From Anaerolineales bacterium (lineage in GTDB: Bacteria; Chloroflexota; Anaerolineae; Anaerolineales; UBA11579): DNA of 64,000 nucleotides. Shown piece by piece: positions 36,823-45,432 of this stretch. The DNA is taken from NCBI GenBank assembly GCA_021463845.1, contig JAJTXV010000001.1, forward strand, positions 454,174 to 518,173. The letters are read 5' to 3'. The notes under the pieces were generated by a model, which saw only the letters and a list, made by a program, of their open reading frames with translations, did not search any database and was not told where the DNA came from. The position numbers were made by a program, and so were the translations under genes. The first letter of the stretch is position 1. Each line of letters starts with the position of its first letter.

Positions 36823-37098
36823 CTACGCCACGTCCACTTTCGCCGGAGGCGTGTAGATCTCACCAGGCAGTGAGATGTGACGCGAAGAAAAGTCCTGAGC
36901 GATGCTGATATGGCCGCTTGCCTGCAGCTGGCGTAGGTAGTACCTCAGGACAGAAGTGCTGCTAACGCCTGTGAGCGCACATAGCTCGCGAATGCTGGGG
37001 GAGAGGCCGCCATGCTCCACCTTGTAGCGACGAATGGCTTGGTAGACCTGACCCAGTTTCGGGTTTATGGGCTTCTGCTTTGCTTTCACTGCAGCCAT
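36823..37098 (-). CDS. LexA-type winged HTH domain protein (no peptidase domain)
   Basis: LSPSIRELCALTGVSSTSVLRYYLRQLQASGHI. Confidence 0.75.
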   Translation of the reverse strand: MAAVKAKQKPINPKLGQVYQAIRRYKVEHGGLSPSIRELCALTGVSSTSVLRYYLRQLQASGHISIAQDFSSRHISLPGEIYTPPAKVDVA

Positions 37099-37244
37099 CC
37101 CAGCACAAATGCCAGGTAGAACAGCGCCGGCAGAAGGCTTGCGGCGACAATGAGGTGAGCGCGCTTGGCGCCAGTTGGTCGTTGTTGCAGGTCTTGGCGA
37201 TCCTCTTCCATGTCATCCTCGTGAAACAGTGGGCGAAAAATCAT
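37086..37244 (-). CDS. 52-aa membrane protein, not in ORF track
   Basis: MIFRPLFHEDDMEEDRQDLQQRPTGAKRAHLIVAASLLPALFYLAFVLGWLQ; ATGA overlap. Confidence 0.55.
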   Translation of the reverse strand: MIFRPLFHEDDMEEDRQDLQQRPTGAKRAHLIVAASLLPALFYLAFVLGWLQ

Positions 37245-37615
37245 GTGGTGACCAGTGCGTCCGCAAGGCGTAACTGATCTGGGTTCTCAAGGTCGGCGTA
37301 CATTTCCTGTGCACGCACGCGGCGGGACATGTTGCTGATACGCTTCTTGTCCTTGGCCAAATGCTGGCGCAGCTCCTCTTTGTCGCGAGCACTGAAGTAT
37401 CCGGAGCGCAACGAGCCGACGATCCAGCATCCGCGCTTTTCTAGGCGGAGCTCCTCCAACATGTCGCGCATCTTGCGATCACTCACGTTGGCATTCAGCC
37501 GAAAGCACAGCTCCTCTTTCAGGCGCGAACGCTTTATGCGGTTCTCGTGGCCAACATGCTCAGCCAGGATGTTGCAGAGGAAGAACTTGATGTGTGCGTC
37601 CAGGCTTTGTGACAT
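37241..37615 (-). CDS. hypothetical protein, possible wHTH
   Basis: SRLKEELCFRLNANVSDRKMRDMLEELRLE. Confidence 0.55.
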   Translation of the reverse strand: MSQSLDAHIKFFLCNILAEHVGHENRIKRSRLKEELCFRLNANVSDRKMRDMLEELRLEKRGCWIVGSLRSGYFSARDKEELRQHLAKDKKRISNMSRRVRAQEMYADLENPDQLRLADALVTT

Positions 37616-37618
37616 CGC

Positions 37619-37885
37619 TTAGCCTTTTGCCAGCGCGGCCTCGATATTGCCGATTGACTTGGTCTTGCCGCAGCGAGCGCAAAACTTGAAATTGAATGAA
37701 GCTTTTCGCTTCGGGTCATTGCCCAGCTGCTGCCCTTTGCGAACAAACCGCCAGGCATGTTTTGCAGTACAAGCGTTGCGGCGTGCGTAGCGCGTAAACC
37801 TGCGCACCAAGCTTTGGTTCTTTGCTCGAAGCGGATTTGGTCCGCTGCGCTTTGCAACAAACTTTGGATCTGGATTAGTCGGCAT
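37619..37885 (-). CDS. hypothetical protein
   Basis: FCARCGKTKSIGNIEAALAKG. Confidence 0.5.
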   Translation of the reverse strand: MPTNPDPKFVAKRSGPNPLRAKNQSLVRRFTRYARRNACTAKHAWRFVRKGQQLGNDPKRKASFNFKFCARCGKTKSIGNIEAALAKG

Positions 37886-38057
37886 CTGTTCTCCTGTGGC
37901 CGGCGGCTGCCAGGCGCCGCCGGCCTGCGCCGGAATGGAGAAAGTGAGGTGATCACGCCTGGCCGCGTTTGTTGCTGCGCCCTAACACCTGAGCCGCAAG
38001 CGGCTACCGCAAGGGGCTAGGATGCAAGGCATCCCTGTTCAGTGTTAGTGGCACAAA

Positions 38058-38129
38058 TAGCGCGAGGTGGATTCGAACCACCGGCCTCGAGGTTATGAGC
38101 CTCGCGAGCTGCCGCTGCTCTACCGCGCT
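38058..38129 (-). tRNA. tRNA-Met(CAU), phage-encoded
   Basis: AGCGCGG/TCGCGCT acceptor, D stem GAGC/GCTC, CGAGG CTCATAA CCTCG, T arm GGTGG TTCGAAT CCACC. Confidence 0.9.
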
Positions 38130-38132
38130 GTG

Positions 38133-38391
38133 CCCGAGCCAGTTCGCCTGCTGGCTCGGGGTACTGCATTCTTCAGAGAGGAGAAGAATTGGGCGCTGTG
38201 ATCAGACACCCATCCACGGCTGCGGGGCGCCCTCCTCGCCTCGTAGCCGTGGATGGAAGCCCGATCGGGTACAGGCGCCCAGGCCAGCCCTGCAACAGGT
38301 GAGGGTGGCACCCGGTGCAGGACTGGCCTGGAGGTCTGTGAGGGGAATAAAAAGACACCCGGGCCGGGTGTCTCGATAGTCGCTATCTTTT
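38133..38391. ncRNA. dense hairpin region, candidate structured RNA
   Basis: Stems 38133-38160, 38210-38256, 38260-38269, 38279-38331, 38354-38372, 38375-38391. Confidence 0.4.
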
Positions 38392-38433
38392 CAGGGGATC
38401 AGGGTTGAATGCCGAGTAAGTTTGTCAAGGTCG

Positions 38434-38479
38434 ACTCATAAGCCCTTGGTCGTGAGTTCGAATCTCACCCTCGCCACCA
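38434..38479 (+). other. attR: 3' half of host tRNA with CAU anticodon, including CCA
   Basis: ctcataagcccttggtcgtgagttcgaatctcaccctcgccacca with no matching 5' half upstream. Confidence 0.85.
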
Positions 38480-38480
38480 A

Positions 38481-38510
38481 AGTCCCCGTACTTTTGCGGG
38501 GACTGGTTGT
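38481..38510 (+). terminator. tRNA terminator
   Basis: agtccccg tacttttg cggggact. Confidence 0.7.
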
Positions 38511-38636
38511 TTAAAAGCGACTCATGCGCCCTGGCATTTGAGTGCACTCCACATTTACTAATTTTGTTAGCGCCACTAGTTTTCGACCAGCTCTATATAT
38601 AATCCTTCAAAGCCCGCATTCTTGGAGGAGACACTG

Positions 38637-39662
38637 ATGGCCGAAACCCAACCTTATAAACCATCCTGGCTTGACGCATTGCTAGACTGGGTGAGTTCAC
38701 TCAAGATGCCGTCCGCGTTGTTCTATGTCTTGCTGTATGTAGCGAGTATCTTGGCCATTCACATTGCGTTGTGGGTGGAAGGCGTGCTGGACTTTGGCGC
38801 GTGGGACTCGTATGTGTTCTTCGACGTCATCTGGGCGCCGCTGGGCCTGGGTTACATTCACTATATGGAGCGCGTGGCCCAGCGCTCGGTCGAAGAGATC
38901 CGGCCCGCTCTCGGAGTCTCGCCCAGCGAATTCGAAGCCATCCGCTATCGCTTCACCACCTTGCCGTTCTGGCCGATCCTCATCATTACGGTGCTAGGCT
39001 TGGTGTTCGGTATGTACTTTGCCTTTCAGGCGGGCAGCACCCAGTCGTTGAGCAGCATCCTGTGGTCAGGAATTTCAGGGCTGGGTTATACGCTGCTGCC
39101 GATCTGGCTCTACGCGGCCTACCGCCATGTTTCGCAGATCGATGACCTGTATATTAAGGTCAAGAAGCTCAATCTGTTCAATCTGCAGCCGCTGTATGGC
39201 CTGGCGCGGGTGGCGATGGTTGTGGGCGTCCTTTTTGTGCTGCTGGTCAACATCAACTTTATAAGTGAGACCTGGCTGGGCTCGGTGACGCAGACCCCGG
39301 AGACGATCGTGTTTCTCTCGGCGGTGGGCATCAGTGCTGCACTGGCCGTGTTCGTCATCCCCGTGCTGGGCATCCACCGCAAGATCGAGAAGGACAAGAC
39401 CCAGCTGCTGGCTGAGAACGCCGATCAGATCGATAGCCTGCGCCGCGAGATCCAGACCGATATGGAGAAGCGCAGCTTCAAGAACATTGATGGGCTGGAG
39501 AAGGGCTTGAGCGCGCTGCTCAAGGTGCGCGAGAGCATCAGTGCCATCCCGACCTGGCCGTGGAGCCCCGGCACCTTTGGCAAGTTTGCCTCGGCGATCG
39601 TGCTGCCGCTGATCGTGTGGCTGCTGCAGCGGGTGATGACCCCGCTGTTTGCTGTGCCCTAG
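38637..39662 (+). CDS. multi-pass membrane protein
   Basis: SD ggagga, TATAAT upstream, several TM helices. Confidence 0.75.
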   Translation: MAETQPYKPSWLDALLDWVSSLKMPSALFYVLLYVASILAIHIALWVEGVLDFGAWDSYVFFDVIWAPLGLGYIHYMERVAQRSVEEIRPALGVSPSEFEAIRYRFTTLPFWPILIITVLGLVFGMYFAFQAGSTQSLSSILWSGISGLGYTLLPIWLYAAYRHVSQIDDLYIKVKKLNLFNLQPLYGLARVAMVVGVLFVLLVNINFISETWLGSVTQTPETIVFLSAVGISAALAVFVIPVLGIHRKIEKDKTQLLAENADQIDSLRREIQTDMEKRSFKNIDGLEKGLSALLKVRESISAIPTWPWSPGTFGKFASAIVLPLIVWLLQRVMTPLFAVP

Positions 39663-39683
39663 GCGCGTGCCTTGACAGGAGCA

Positions 39684-39712
39684 AACAGCCCGGCATTGCC
39701 GGGCTGTTTTGT
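39684..39712 (+). terminator. intrinsic terminator
   Basis: aacagcccggcattgccgggctgtttt. Confidence 0.85.
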
Positions 39713-39726
39713 TCTAGAATTGCGCC

Positions 39727-40965
39727 ATGCTCACGATAGACCAACAAACTGCCCGGCGCTTCATCCTCGGCAAGCAGGGCCTGTGGCCCGGGCGCCGCTG
39801 GAAGGGCGCGGCCGGCACCGAAAAGGCCATGCGCGCCATGGAGTATCTGCAGCTGGACCCGCTGCAGATCATCGCTCGCAGTCAGGACATCAAGCTGCAC
39901 GCCCGCGTGCTGGATTACACGCCGGGCCTGTGGGAGAAGCCCACGTACAAACAGCGCAAGTTCTTCGACTGGGGTGGGTGGCTGGCGGTGCGCCCCATGG
40001 ACGAACTGCCGTATTGGCGGGTGGTGATGCGCCGTGAGCGCGAGCAGGGCCATGCGAAGACCGCCAAGGAGCATGCCGCGGCGATCCAGGAGATGCGCGA
40101 GGTACTGCGCGAGCGCGGCACGGTGAGCAACCGCGACTTTCAAATGGCCAGCCGTACGCGCACCAATAGCTACCGCGGCCGCAAGGACAGCGCGGTGGCG
40201 CTGTATTACCTGTGGCGGACCGGCGAGGTGATGACGCACCACCGCTCGAATTTTGAGCGCGTGTATGCGCTCACGGAGACGGTGGCGCCCAAGGAACTGA
40301 TCCGCGAGGCCAGCGAGGCGGAAACGGACCGCTTCCTGGTGCGCAAAGAGATCAGCCACAACGGCCTGACCTGGCTGAAGCGCACGGCTGAGGCGTATTA
40401 TCGCGGCGTGCCGTTCAATCGAATTGGCGCGCTGCGCGAGAAGCTGTTGGCCGACCTGGAGATCATCGAGGTGCAGGTGGAGGGCTGGAAGCAGCCGCAG
40501 TGCGCGCTGGCGAGTGACGCCAAGCTGCTCAAGGAGCTGGCGGCGGGGCGCACCCCGGCGGCCTGGAAGCCGCTGGGGGCCACGACCGAGCAGGAAGTCA
40601 GCTTCCTGGCGCCGCTGGAGCCGGTGAGCGCCCGCGGCCGGGCCAAGGTGCTGTTTGACTTTGACTATGTGTGGGAAGTGTACAAGCCCGAGCACCAACG
40701 CAAGTATGGCTACTACACGCTGCCGGTGATGTGGGGCGAGCGGTTGGTGGCGCGCTTTGACAGCAAGCTCGACCGCACAACCAACACGTTCGTCATTTTG
40801 GGCTTTTGGCTTGAAGACAAAAAGCTCGCCAAGAATGAAGCCTTCGCCGAAGCACTGGCAGCAGGCTTCGAGAATTTTGTGCGCTTCCTGGGCGCAGCCA
40901 AACTGAATGTCAAGGCGGTCAAGGAGCCCATGCTGCGCAGGCGCCTCGCTCAAATTGCCCCTTAA
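39727..40965 (+). CDS. winged-helix DNA-binding, YcaQ/AlkZ-like
   Basis: LQLDPLQIIARSQDIKLHARV...YRGRKDSAVALYYLWRTGEVM. Confidence 0.82.
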   Translation: MLTIDQQTARRFILGKQGLWPGRRWKGAAGTEKAMRAMEYLQLDPLQIIARSQDIKLHARVLDYTPGLWEKPTYKQRKFFDWGGWLAVRPMDELPYWRVVMRREREQGHAKTAKEHAAAIQEMREVLRERGTVSNRDFQMASRTRTNSYRGRKDSAVALYYLWRTGEVMTHHRSNFERVYALTETVAPKELIREASEAETDRFLVRKEISHNGLTWLKRTAEAYYRGVPFNRIGALREKLLADLEIIEVQVEGWKQPQCALASDAKLLKELAAGRTPAAWKPLGATTEQEVSFLAPLEPVSARGRAKVLFDFDYVWEVYKPEHQRKYGYYTLPVMWGERLVARFDSKLDRTTNTFVILGFWLEDKKLAKNEAFAEALAAGFENFVRFLGAAKLNVKAVKEPMLRRRLAQIAP

Positions 40966-41049
40966 TCTTTTTGCGGGAACATAATAGCTGCGAGCGGCGT
41001 TCACTTGAATACGCCATTTGCGTACGCGCTCCCTGGAGTAGCGCCCCCT

Positions 41050-41628
41050 ATGAAGAAACTTTCCCTCGTCTTACTTGCCTTGGTATTGGCTGCCTGTGCC
41101 GCGCCGGCGCAGCCGACCAGTGTCTCACTGCAACCAGCGCCGACTGTGGTAGAGGCAACTGCCCAGCCGATAGAGCCCAGCTTTGAACCCACCACGTATC
41201 AGGATGCTGAGGGGCGGTTTAGCTTGGAGTACCCGGCCAGCTGGCATATCCTGGGCGGCGAGAGCGGGCCACGCGGCGACTATGTACAGATCGCCTCGTG
41301 GGATCCGGGAGCGGCTGGTTTCGAAAGCCTGCCTCCTGGTGAAAGCCTGCTGCAGATGACGGTGTACCAGTGGGACCCGAAAGGTGACCTGGCGGCCCGC
41401 ATCGAAATGCGCCGGACGGCCTTCGATAACTCTGGAATAACTATTGCCGAAGAATCAGAACTTGCTTTTGAGGGCGGCCCGGCCGCTGTGCGCATGCGTC
41501 TGGTGTCCTCTGGCGAAGAGAGCATTGTGTACTTCTTTGTGCTCGGCGATGAATATCTCGAGGTCAGCGGCAGCGGCGACTTGGAGCTGCTGGACCAGAT
41601 CATCCAGACTTTTGAGTATGCCAACTAG
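41050..41628 (+). CDS. lipoprotein
   Basis: MKKLSLVLLALVLAACAAP lipobox. Confidence 0.8.
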   Translation: MKKLSLVLLALVLAACAAPAQPTSVSLQPAPTVVEATAQPIEPSFEPTTYQDAEGRFSLEYPASWHILGGESGPRGDYVQIASWDPGAAGFESLPPGESLLQMTVYQWDPKGDLAARIEMRRTAFDNSGITIAEESELAFEGGPAAVRMRLVSSGEESIVYFFVLGDEYLEVSGSGDLELLDQIIQTFEYAN

Positions 41629-41643
41629 CGGCGAGATGCGCTC

Positions 41644-41675
41644 AAAAAGCCCTGACCATGGTCAGGGCTTTTTGT
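41644..41675. terminator. bidirectional terminator
   Basis: aaaaagccctgaccatggtcagggcttttt. Confidence 0.9.
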
Positions 41676-41691
41676 TTGCTAGAATTCCAGT

Positions 41692-42492
41692 ATGCTGATC
41701 CTTTTGCATTCCTCCAAGGCGATGCGCTCTGCGCCGGGGCAGGGTGGGGCGCTGGACAAGCCCCAGCTGCTGGCCCAGGCGCGTGAACTGGACGCGTATC
41801 TCAAGTCGCTCAGCCCGGCCAAGCTGGCCAGCATGATGAAGCTCTCGGCGCCGCTGGCGGCCAAGACGCATGCGCTGATCGCAGCCTGGACGGATGCGCC
41901 CGGCCAGCAGACAGCCGCGCTCGACAGCTTCATTGGCGACATCTACAGCGGCATGCAGGCGCCCAGCCTCAGCGCGGCCGAGCGCGAGTATGCCCACAAG
42001 ACCCTGCGCATCCTCTCAGGCTTGTACGGCGTGCTGCGTCCGCTGGACGGCATTGCCCCGTACCGGCTGGAGATGGGCTACAAGCTGCCCGGCTTTGCGT
42101 ACAAAGATATGTATGCGTATTGGGGCGGCCGCGTGGCGGAGACACTGCCCAGCAAAGGGGTGGTGGTGAATCTGGCGGCCAAGGAATACTACGATGTGGT
42201 CACACCGTATTTGGATGCGGAGCGCTTTGTCACCCCCAAGTTCCTGACCATCAATCGCAAGACGGGTGAGCCGGCGTTCGTGACGGTGCATGCCAAAGTG
42301 GCGCGTGGCGCCTTCGCACACTGGCTGCTGGTCAACCGCATCAAGGACGCGGAAGACCTGCCTGGCTTTGACGAGATTGGCTACCGTTACGACAAGAAGC
42401 GTAGCACCGCGGATACGCCGGTTTTCGTGTGCAAGCAGTTCGGCGGCACCGGGCTCAGCATCCGCATGCAGGACAAGCAGGGGCTTAGCTAG
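41692..42492 (+). CDS. yaaA: YaaA family peroxide stress protein
   Basis: LYGVLRPLDGIAPYRLEMGYKL, VVNLAAKEYYDVV. Confidence 0.9.
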   Translation: MLILLHSSKAMRSAPGQGGALDKPQLLAQARELDAYLKSLSPAKLASMMKLSAPLAAKTHALIAAWTDAPGQQTAALDSFIGDIYSGMQAPSLSAAEREYAHKTLRILSGLYGVLRPLDGIAPYRLEMGYKLPGFAYKDMYAYWGGRVAETLPSKGVVVNLAAKEYYDVVTPYLDAERFVTPKFLTINRKTGEPAFVTVHAKVARGAFAHWLLVNRIKDAEDLPGFDEIGYRYDKKRSTADTPVFVCKQFGGTGLSIRMQDKQGLS

Positions 42493-42853
42493 CCAGTTTT
42501 ACATCCAACGCGATGGGCAGGGCGGTGGCGGCCCACTCGTTGAGCGGCTCGCCGGTTTCCCAGTGGTAGTACTTGGCGGCCAGCAGGCCGCGGGCCAGGG
42601 TCTGCTCGCCGGCTTCCTCCACAATGCGCCCGGTGGCCTCATAGGTCTGTTTGCCCAGGCGCACGCGCACGGCGGGCTGGGCCAGCAGGTTCTTGACCCA
42701 GTCTGAGCTGTGGCCGCCGCCTGACAGCAGATAGAGCGAGCTGCCCTGCAGCCCAAACCAGATCTCAATTTCGTGAGGCTTACTGCTGACGCGGCCTGTG
42801 GTGGTGAGGTAGCAGTAATCTTCGCTGGCAAATGTATTAAGTTCGTTGGACAT
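42485..42853 (-). CDS. nitroreductase/deazaflavin-dependent (PNPOx-like) protein
   Basis: TTGRVSSKPHEIEIWFGLQGSSLYLLSGGGHSSDWVKNLLAQPAVRV. Confidence 0.8.
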   Translation of the reverse strand: MSNELNTFASEDYCYLTTTGRVSSKPHEIEIWFGLQGSSLYLLSGGGHSSDWVKNLLAQPAVRVRLGKQTYEATGRIVEEAGEQTLARGLLAAKYYHWETGEPLNEWAATALPIALDVKLAS

Positions 42854-42901
42854 AATTTCACTCCATTAATCCATGTCTCACATTAAACTTCGTCAAATAC
42901 C

Positions 42902-42999
42902 TTGACATGCAGTTGTAGCCAGATATACTGTGACTAGATAAACGTCTGGGTGCCCCCCTCACCTAGGCGTTTGTCGCTTTAAAAGGCTAAGTTGGGGGC
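42902..42999 (+). promoter_or_regulatory. promoter plus predicted H-type pseudoknot leader
   Basis: TTGACA-16-TATACT; 13-bp stem 42940-42972 with C6 loop, downstream GGGGGC 42994-42999. Confidence 0.5.
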
Positions 43000-43044
43000 T
43001 ATGATAAACTAACGCTGTCCACTCATTTCTGAGGATTTCACTTG

Positions 43045-45432
43045 ATGGCAAAAATTGCAAATTCATCCTTTGTGCGGGAAGACGTGCTTGCCGATTATCG
43101 CTTGGCGTACCGCAGCCGGCAAGCCAGCCTGATCGGCCGCCGCGAAGTGTTGAGCGGCAAAGCTAAATTCGGCATCTTTGGCGATGGCAAGGAGCTGGCC
43201 CAGATCGCCATGGCTAAAGCATTCGAACCGGGCGATTTCCGCTCCGGCTATTACCGTGACCAGACCTTTATGCTGGCGATCGGTGAGCACACCCTGGATG
43301 AATTCTTTGCGCAGCTGTTTGCCAATACGGATCTGAAGGCCGAACCCGCCACCGGCGGGCGGGCCATGAATGCTCACTTTGCCACACGCAGTCTCAACCC
43401 GGATGGGTCGTGGAAGAGCCTGACCGAGCAAAAGAACTCGTCTTCGGATATTTCGCCGACCGCTTCACAGATGCCGCGCCTGGTGGGCCTGGCGCACGCA
43501 TCCAAGCTGTATCGCGAGGTAGCCGAGCTGCACGAGTTCACACAGTTCTCGCGCAAGGGCAACGAGGTCGCCTTCGGCACAATCGGCAATGCCAGCAGCG
43601 CCGAGGGCATGTTTTGGGAAGCCGTCAATGCGATCGGCGTGCTGCAGGCGCCGGCCGTGCTCTCGATCTGGGATGACGGCTACGGCATCTCGGTACCCAA
43701 CCAGCACCAACTCACCGCTGACCTGACCCGCTTGCTGTCCGGCTTCCAGCGCAGCCCGGGCGGCAGCGATGGCTATGACATCTACACTGTGCCGGGTTGG
43801 GATTACGAGGCGCTGGTGGCGGCCTACGCCACGGCCGCGGCCACGGCGCGCAAGAGCCATACCCCCGCTATTTTGCATATTACCGAGGTGACCCAGCCGC
43901 AAGGCCACTCCACCTCTGGCAGCCACGAGCGCTACAAGAGCGCCGAGCGCTTGCAGTGGGAGCAGGATTTTGACTGCCTACCGCGCTTCCGCCAGTGGGT
44001 GGTGGGGCAAGGCTTTGCGACTGAGGTGGAGCTGGACGCCTGGGAGCAGCAGGACCGCCAGGATGTGGAGGCGACCCGCGTGCGCGCCTGGGAGGCGTAC
44101 ACTTCGCCGATCCTGCAGGAGATGCAGACCCTGGCCGATATTCTGGTCGAGGTGGCCGGCTCCTCGCCGCATGCGGCCGAGATCAACAAAATGACGGCGG
44201 CCATGCAGGCGGCGGCCACGCCGCTGCGCCAGGACATGCTGGTGGCCTATCGCAAGGCGATGACCCTGCTCAAGGACGAGGCCCTGCCCGGCAAGCCGTT
44301 GCTGGTGCGCTGGAAGCAGGAGCAGGAGACGATTGCGGAGGACCGCTATGCCTCGGAGCTGTATACGCACGCGGCCGAGCGTGTGCCGGAAGTCAAACCG
44401 GTCTATAGCGAAAGCTCGCCCATGCTGAATGGCTTTGAGATCGTGAACCGGGGCTTCAATGCCATGTTCGCGCGTGACCCGCGGGTGGTTGCCTTTGGCG
44501 AAGACCTGGGTTTTCTGGGCGATGTCAATCAAGGTTTCGCCGGGCTGCAAGATACCTACGGCCCATTGCGTGTAGCCGACACCGGCATCCGCGAGGCCAC
44601 CATCATGGGCCAGGCCATCGGCCTGGCGCTGCGCGGCCTGCGCCCGATCGCCGAGATCCAGTATCTGGACTATTTGCTGTACGGGCTGCAGATCCTTTCA
44701 GACGATGTGGCCACGCTGCATTGGCGCACCAAGGGCGGCCAGAAGGCGCCACTGATCGTGCGCACGCGCGGCCACCGCCTAGAGGGTATCTGGCACTCCG
44801 GCTCACTGATGGCGGGGGCGCTGCATCTGCTGCGCGGCATGCTGATGCTGGTGCCGCGCAATATGACCCAGGCGGCGGGCTTCTACAATACGTTGCTGGC
44901 GGCGGATGAGCCGGCCGTGGTGGTGGAAGTGCTCAACGGCTACCGCCTGAAGGAGCGCCTGCCCGACAACATCGCTGAGTTCACCGTGCCGGTGGGCGTG
45001 CCCGAAGTGCTGCGCGAGGGCAAGGATGCCACCATCGTGACCTACGGCCCGCTGTGCCGGATTGCTGGCGAGGCGGCCGAGGCCCTGGCAGCGCAGGATA
45101 TTGATGTTGAGATCATTGACGTGCAGTCGCTGATGCCGTTCGACCTGCACGGGCGCATTGTTGAGTCGCTCAAGAAGACCAACCGCGTCCTGTTCCTGGA
45201 CGAAGACGTGCCCGGTGGCACCTCGGCGTTCATGATGCAGGAGGTGCTGGAGAAGCAGGGCGGCTACCAGTGGCTCGACTCGGCGCCGCGTACGCTGACG
45301 GGCAAAGCCCACCGCCCGGCCTACGGCAGCGATGGCAACTACTGGTCCAAGCCGAATACGGAAGACATCTTCTATACCGTCTACCGCATGATGCACGAGG
45401 CCCAGCCTCAGCGCTATCCGATCTTCTTTTAG
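43045..45432 (+). CDS. fused alpha-beta 2-oxoacid dehydrogenase E1
   Basis: YYRDQTFMLAIGEHTLDEFFAQLFAN; IGNASSAEGMFWEAVN; VVAFGEDLGFLGDVNQGFAGL. Confidence 0.9.
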   Translation: MAKIANSSFVREDVLADYRLAYRSRQASLIGRREVLSGKAKFGIFGDGKELAQIAMAKAFEPGDFRSGYYRDQTFMLAIGEHTLDEFFAQLFANTDLKAEPATGGRAMNAHFATRSLNPDGSWKSLTEQKNSSSDISPTASQMPRLVGLAHASKLYREVAELHEFTQFSRKGNEVAFGTIGNASSAEGMFWEAVNAIGVLQAPAVLSIWDDGYGISVPNQHQLTADLTRLLSGFQRSPGGSDGYDIYTVPGWDYEALVAAYATAAATARKSHTPAILHITEVTQPQGHSTSGSHERYKSAERLQWEQDFDCLPRFRQWVVGQGFATEVELDAWEQQDRQDVEATRVRAWEAYTSPILQEMQTLADILVEVAGSSPHAAEINKMTAAMQAAATPLRQDMLVAYRKAMTLLKDEALPGKPLLVRWKQEQETIAEDRYASELYTHAAERVPEVKPVYSESSPMLNGFEIVNRGFNAMFARDPRVVAFGEDLGFLGDVNQGFAGLQDTYGPLRVADTGIREATIMGQAIGLALRGLRPIAEIQYLDYLLYGLQILSDDVATLHWRTKGGQKAPLIVRTRGHRLEGIWHSGSLMAGALHLLRGMLMLVPRNMTQAAGFYNTLLAADEPAVVVEVLNGYRLKERLPDNIAEFTVPVGVPEVLREGKDATIVTYGPLCRIAGEAAEALAAQDIDVEIIDVQSLMPFDLHGRIVESLKKTNRVLFLDEDVPGGTSAFMMQEVLEKQGGYQWLDSAPRTLTGKAHRPAYGSDGNYWSKPNTEDIFYTVYRMMHEAQPQRYPIFF

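Larger units (their letters stand above)
1..38434. mobile_element. Siphovirus-type prophage (left end outside window)
   Basis: Contiguous terminase, portal, gp7-like, scaffold, MCP, tail, TMP, Dit, fiber, lysin genes plus tyrosine integrase; ends at an orphan tRNA 3' half at 38434-38479. Confidence 0.93.

Noticed and set aside
38095-38379. ORFs over the attR-proximal hairpin region
   Set aside because: Overlap tRNA-Met and multiple perfect stems; non-protein-like composition
43045-45432. Fused E1 alpha-beta dehydrogenase as novel
   Set aside because: Single-chain E1 alpha-beta fusions are known in several bacterial lineages
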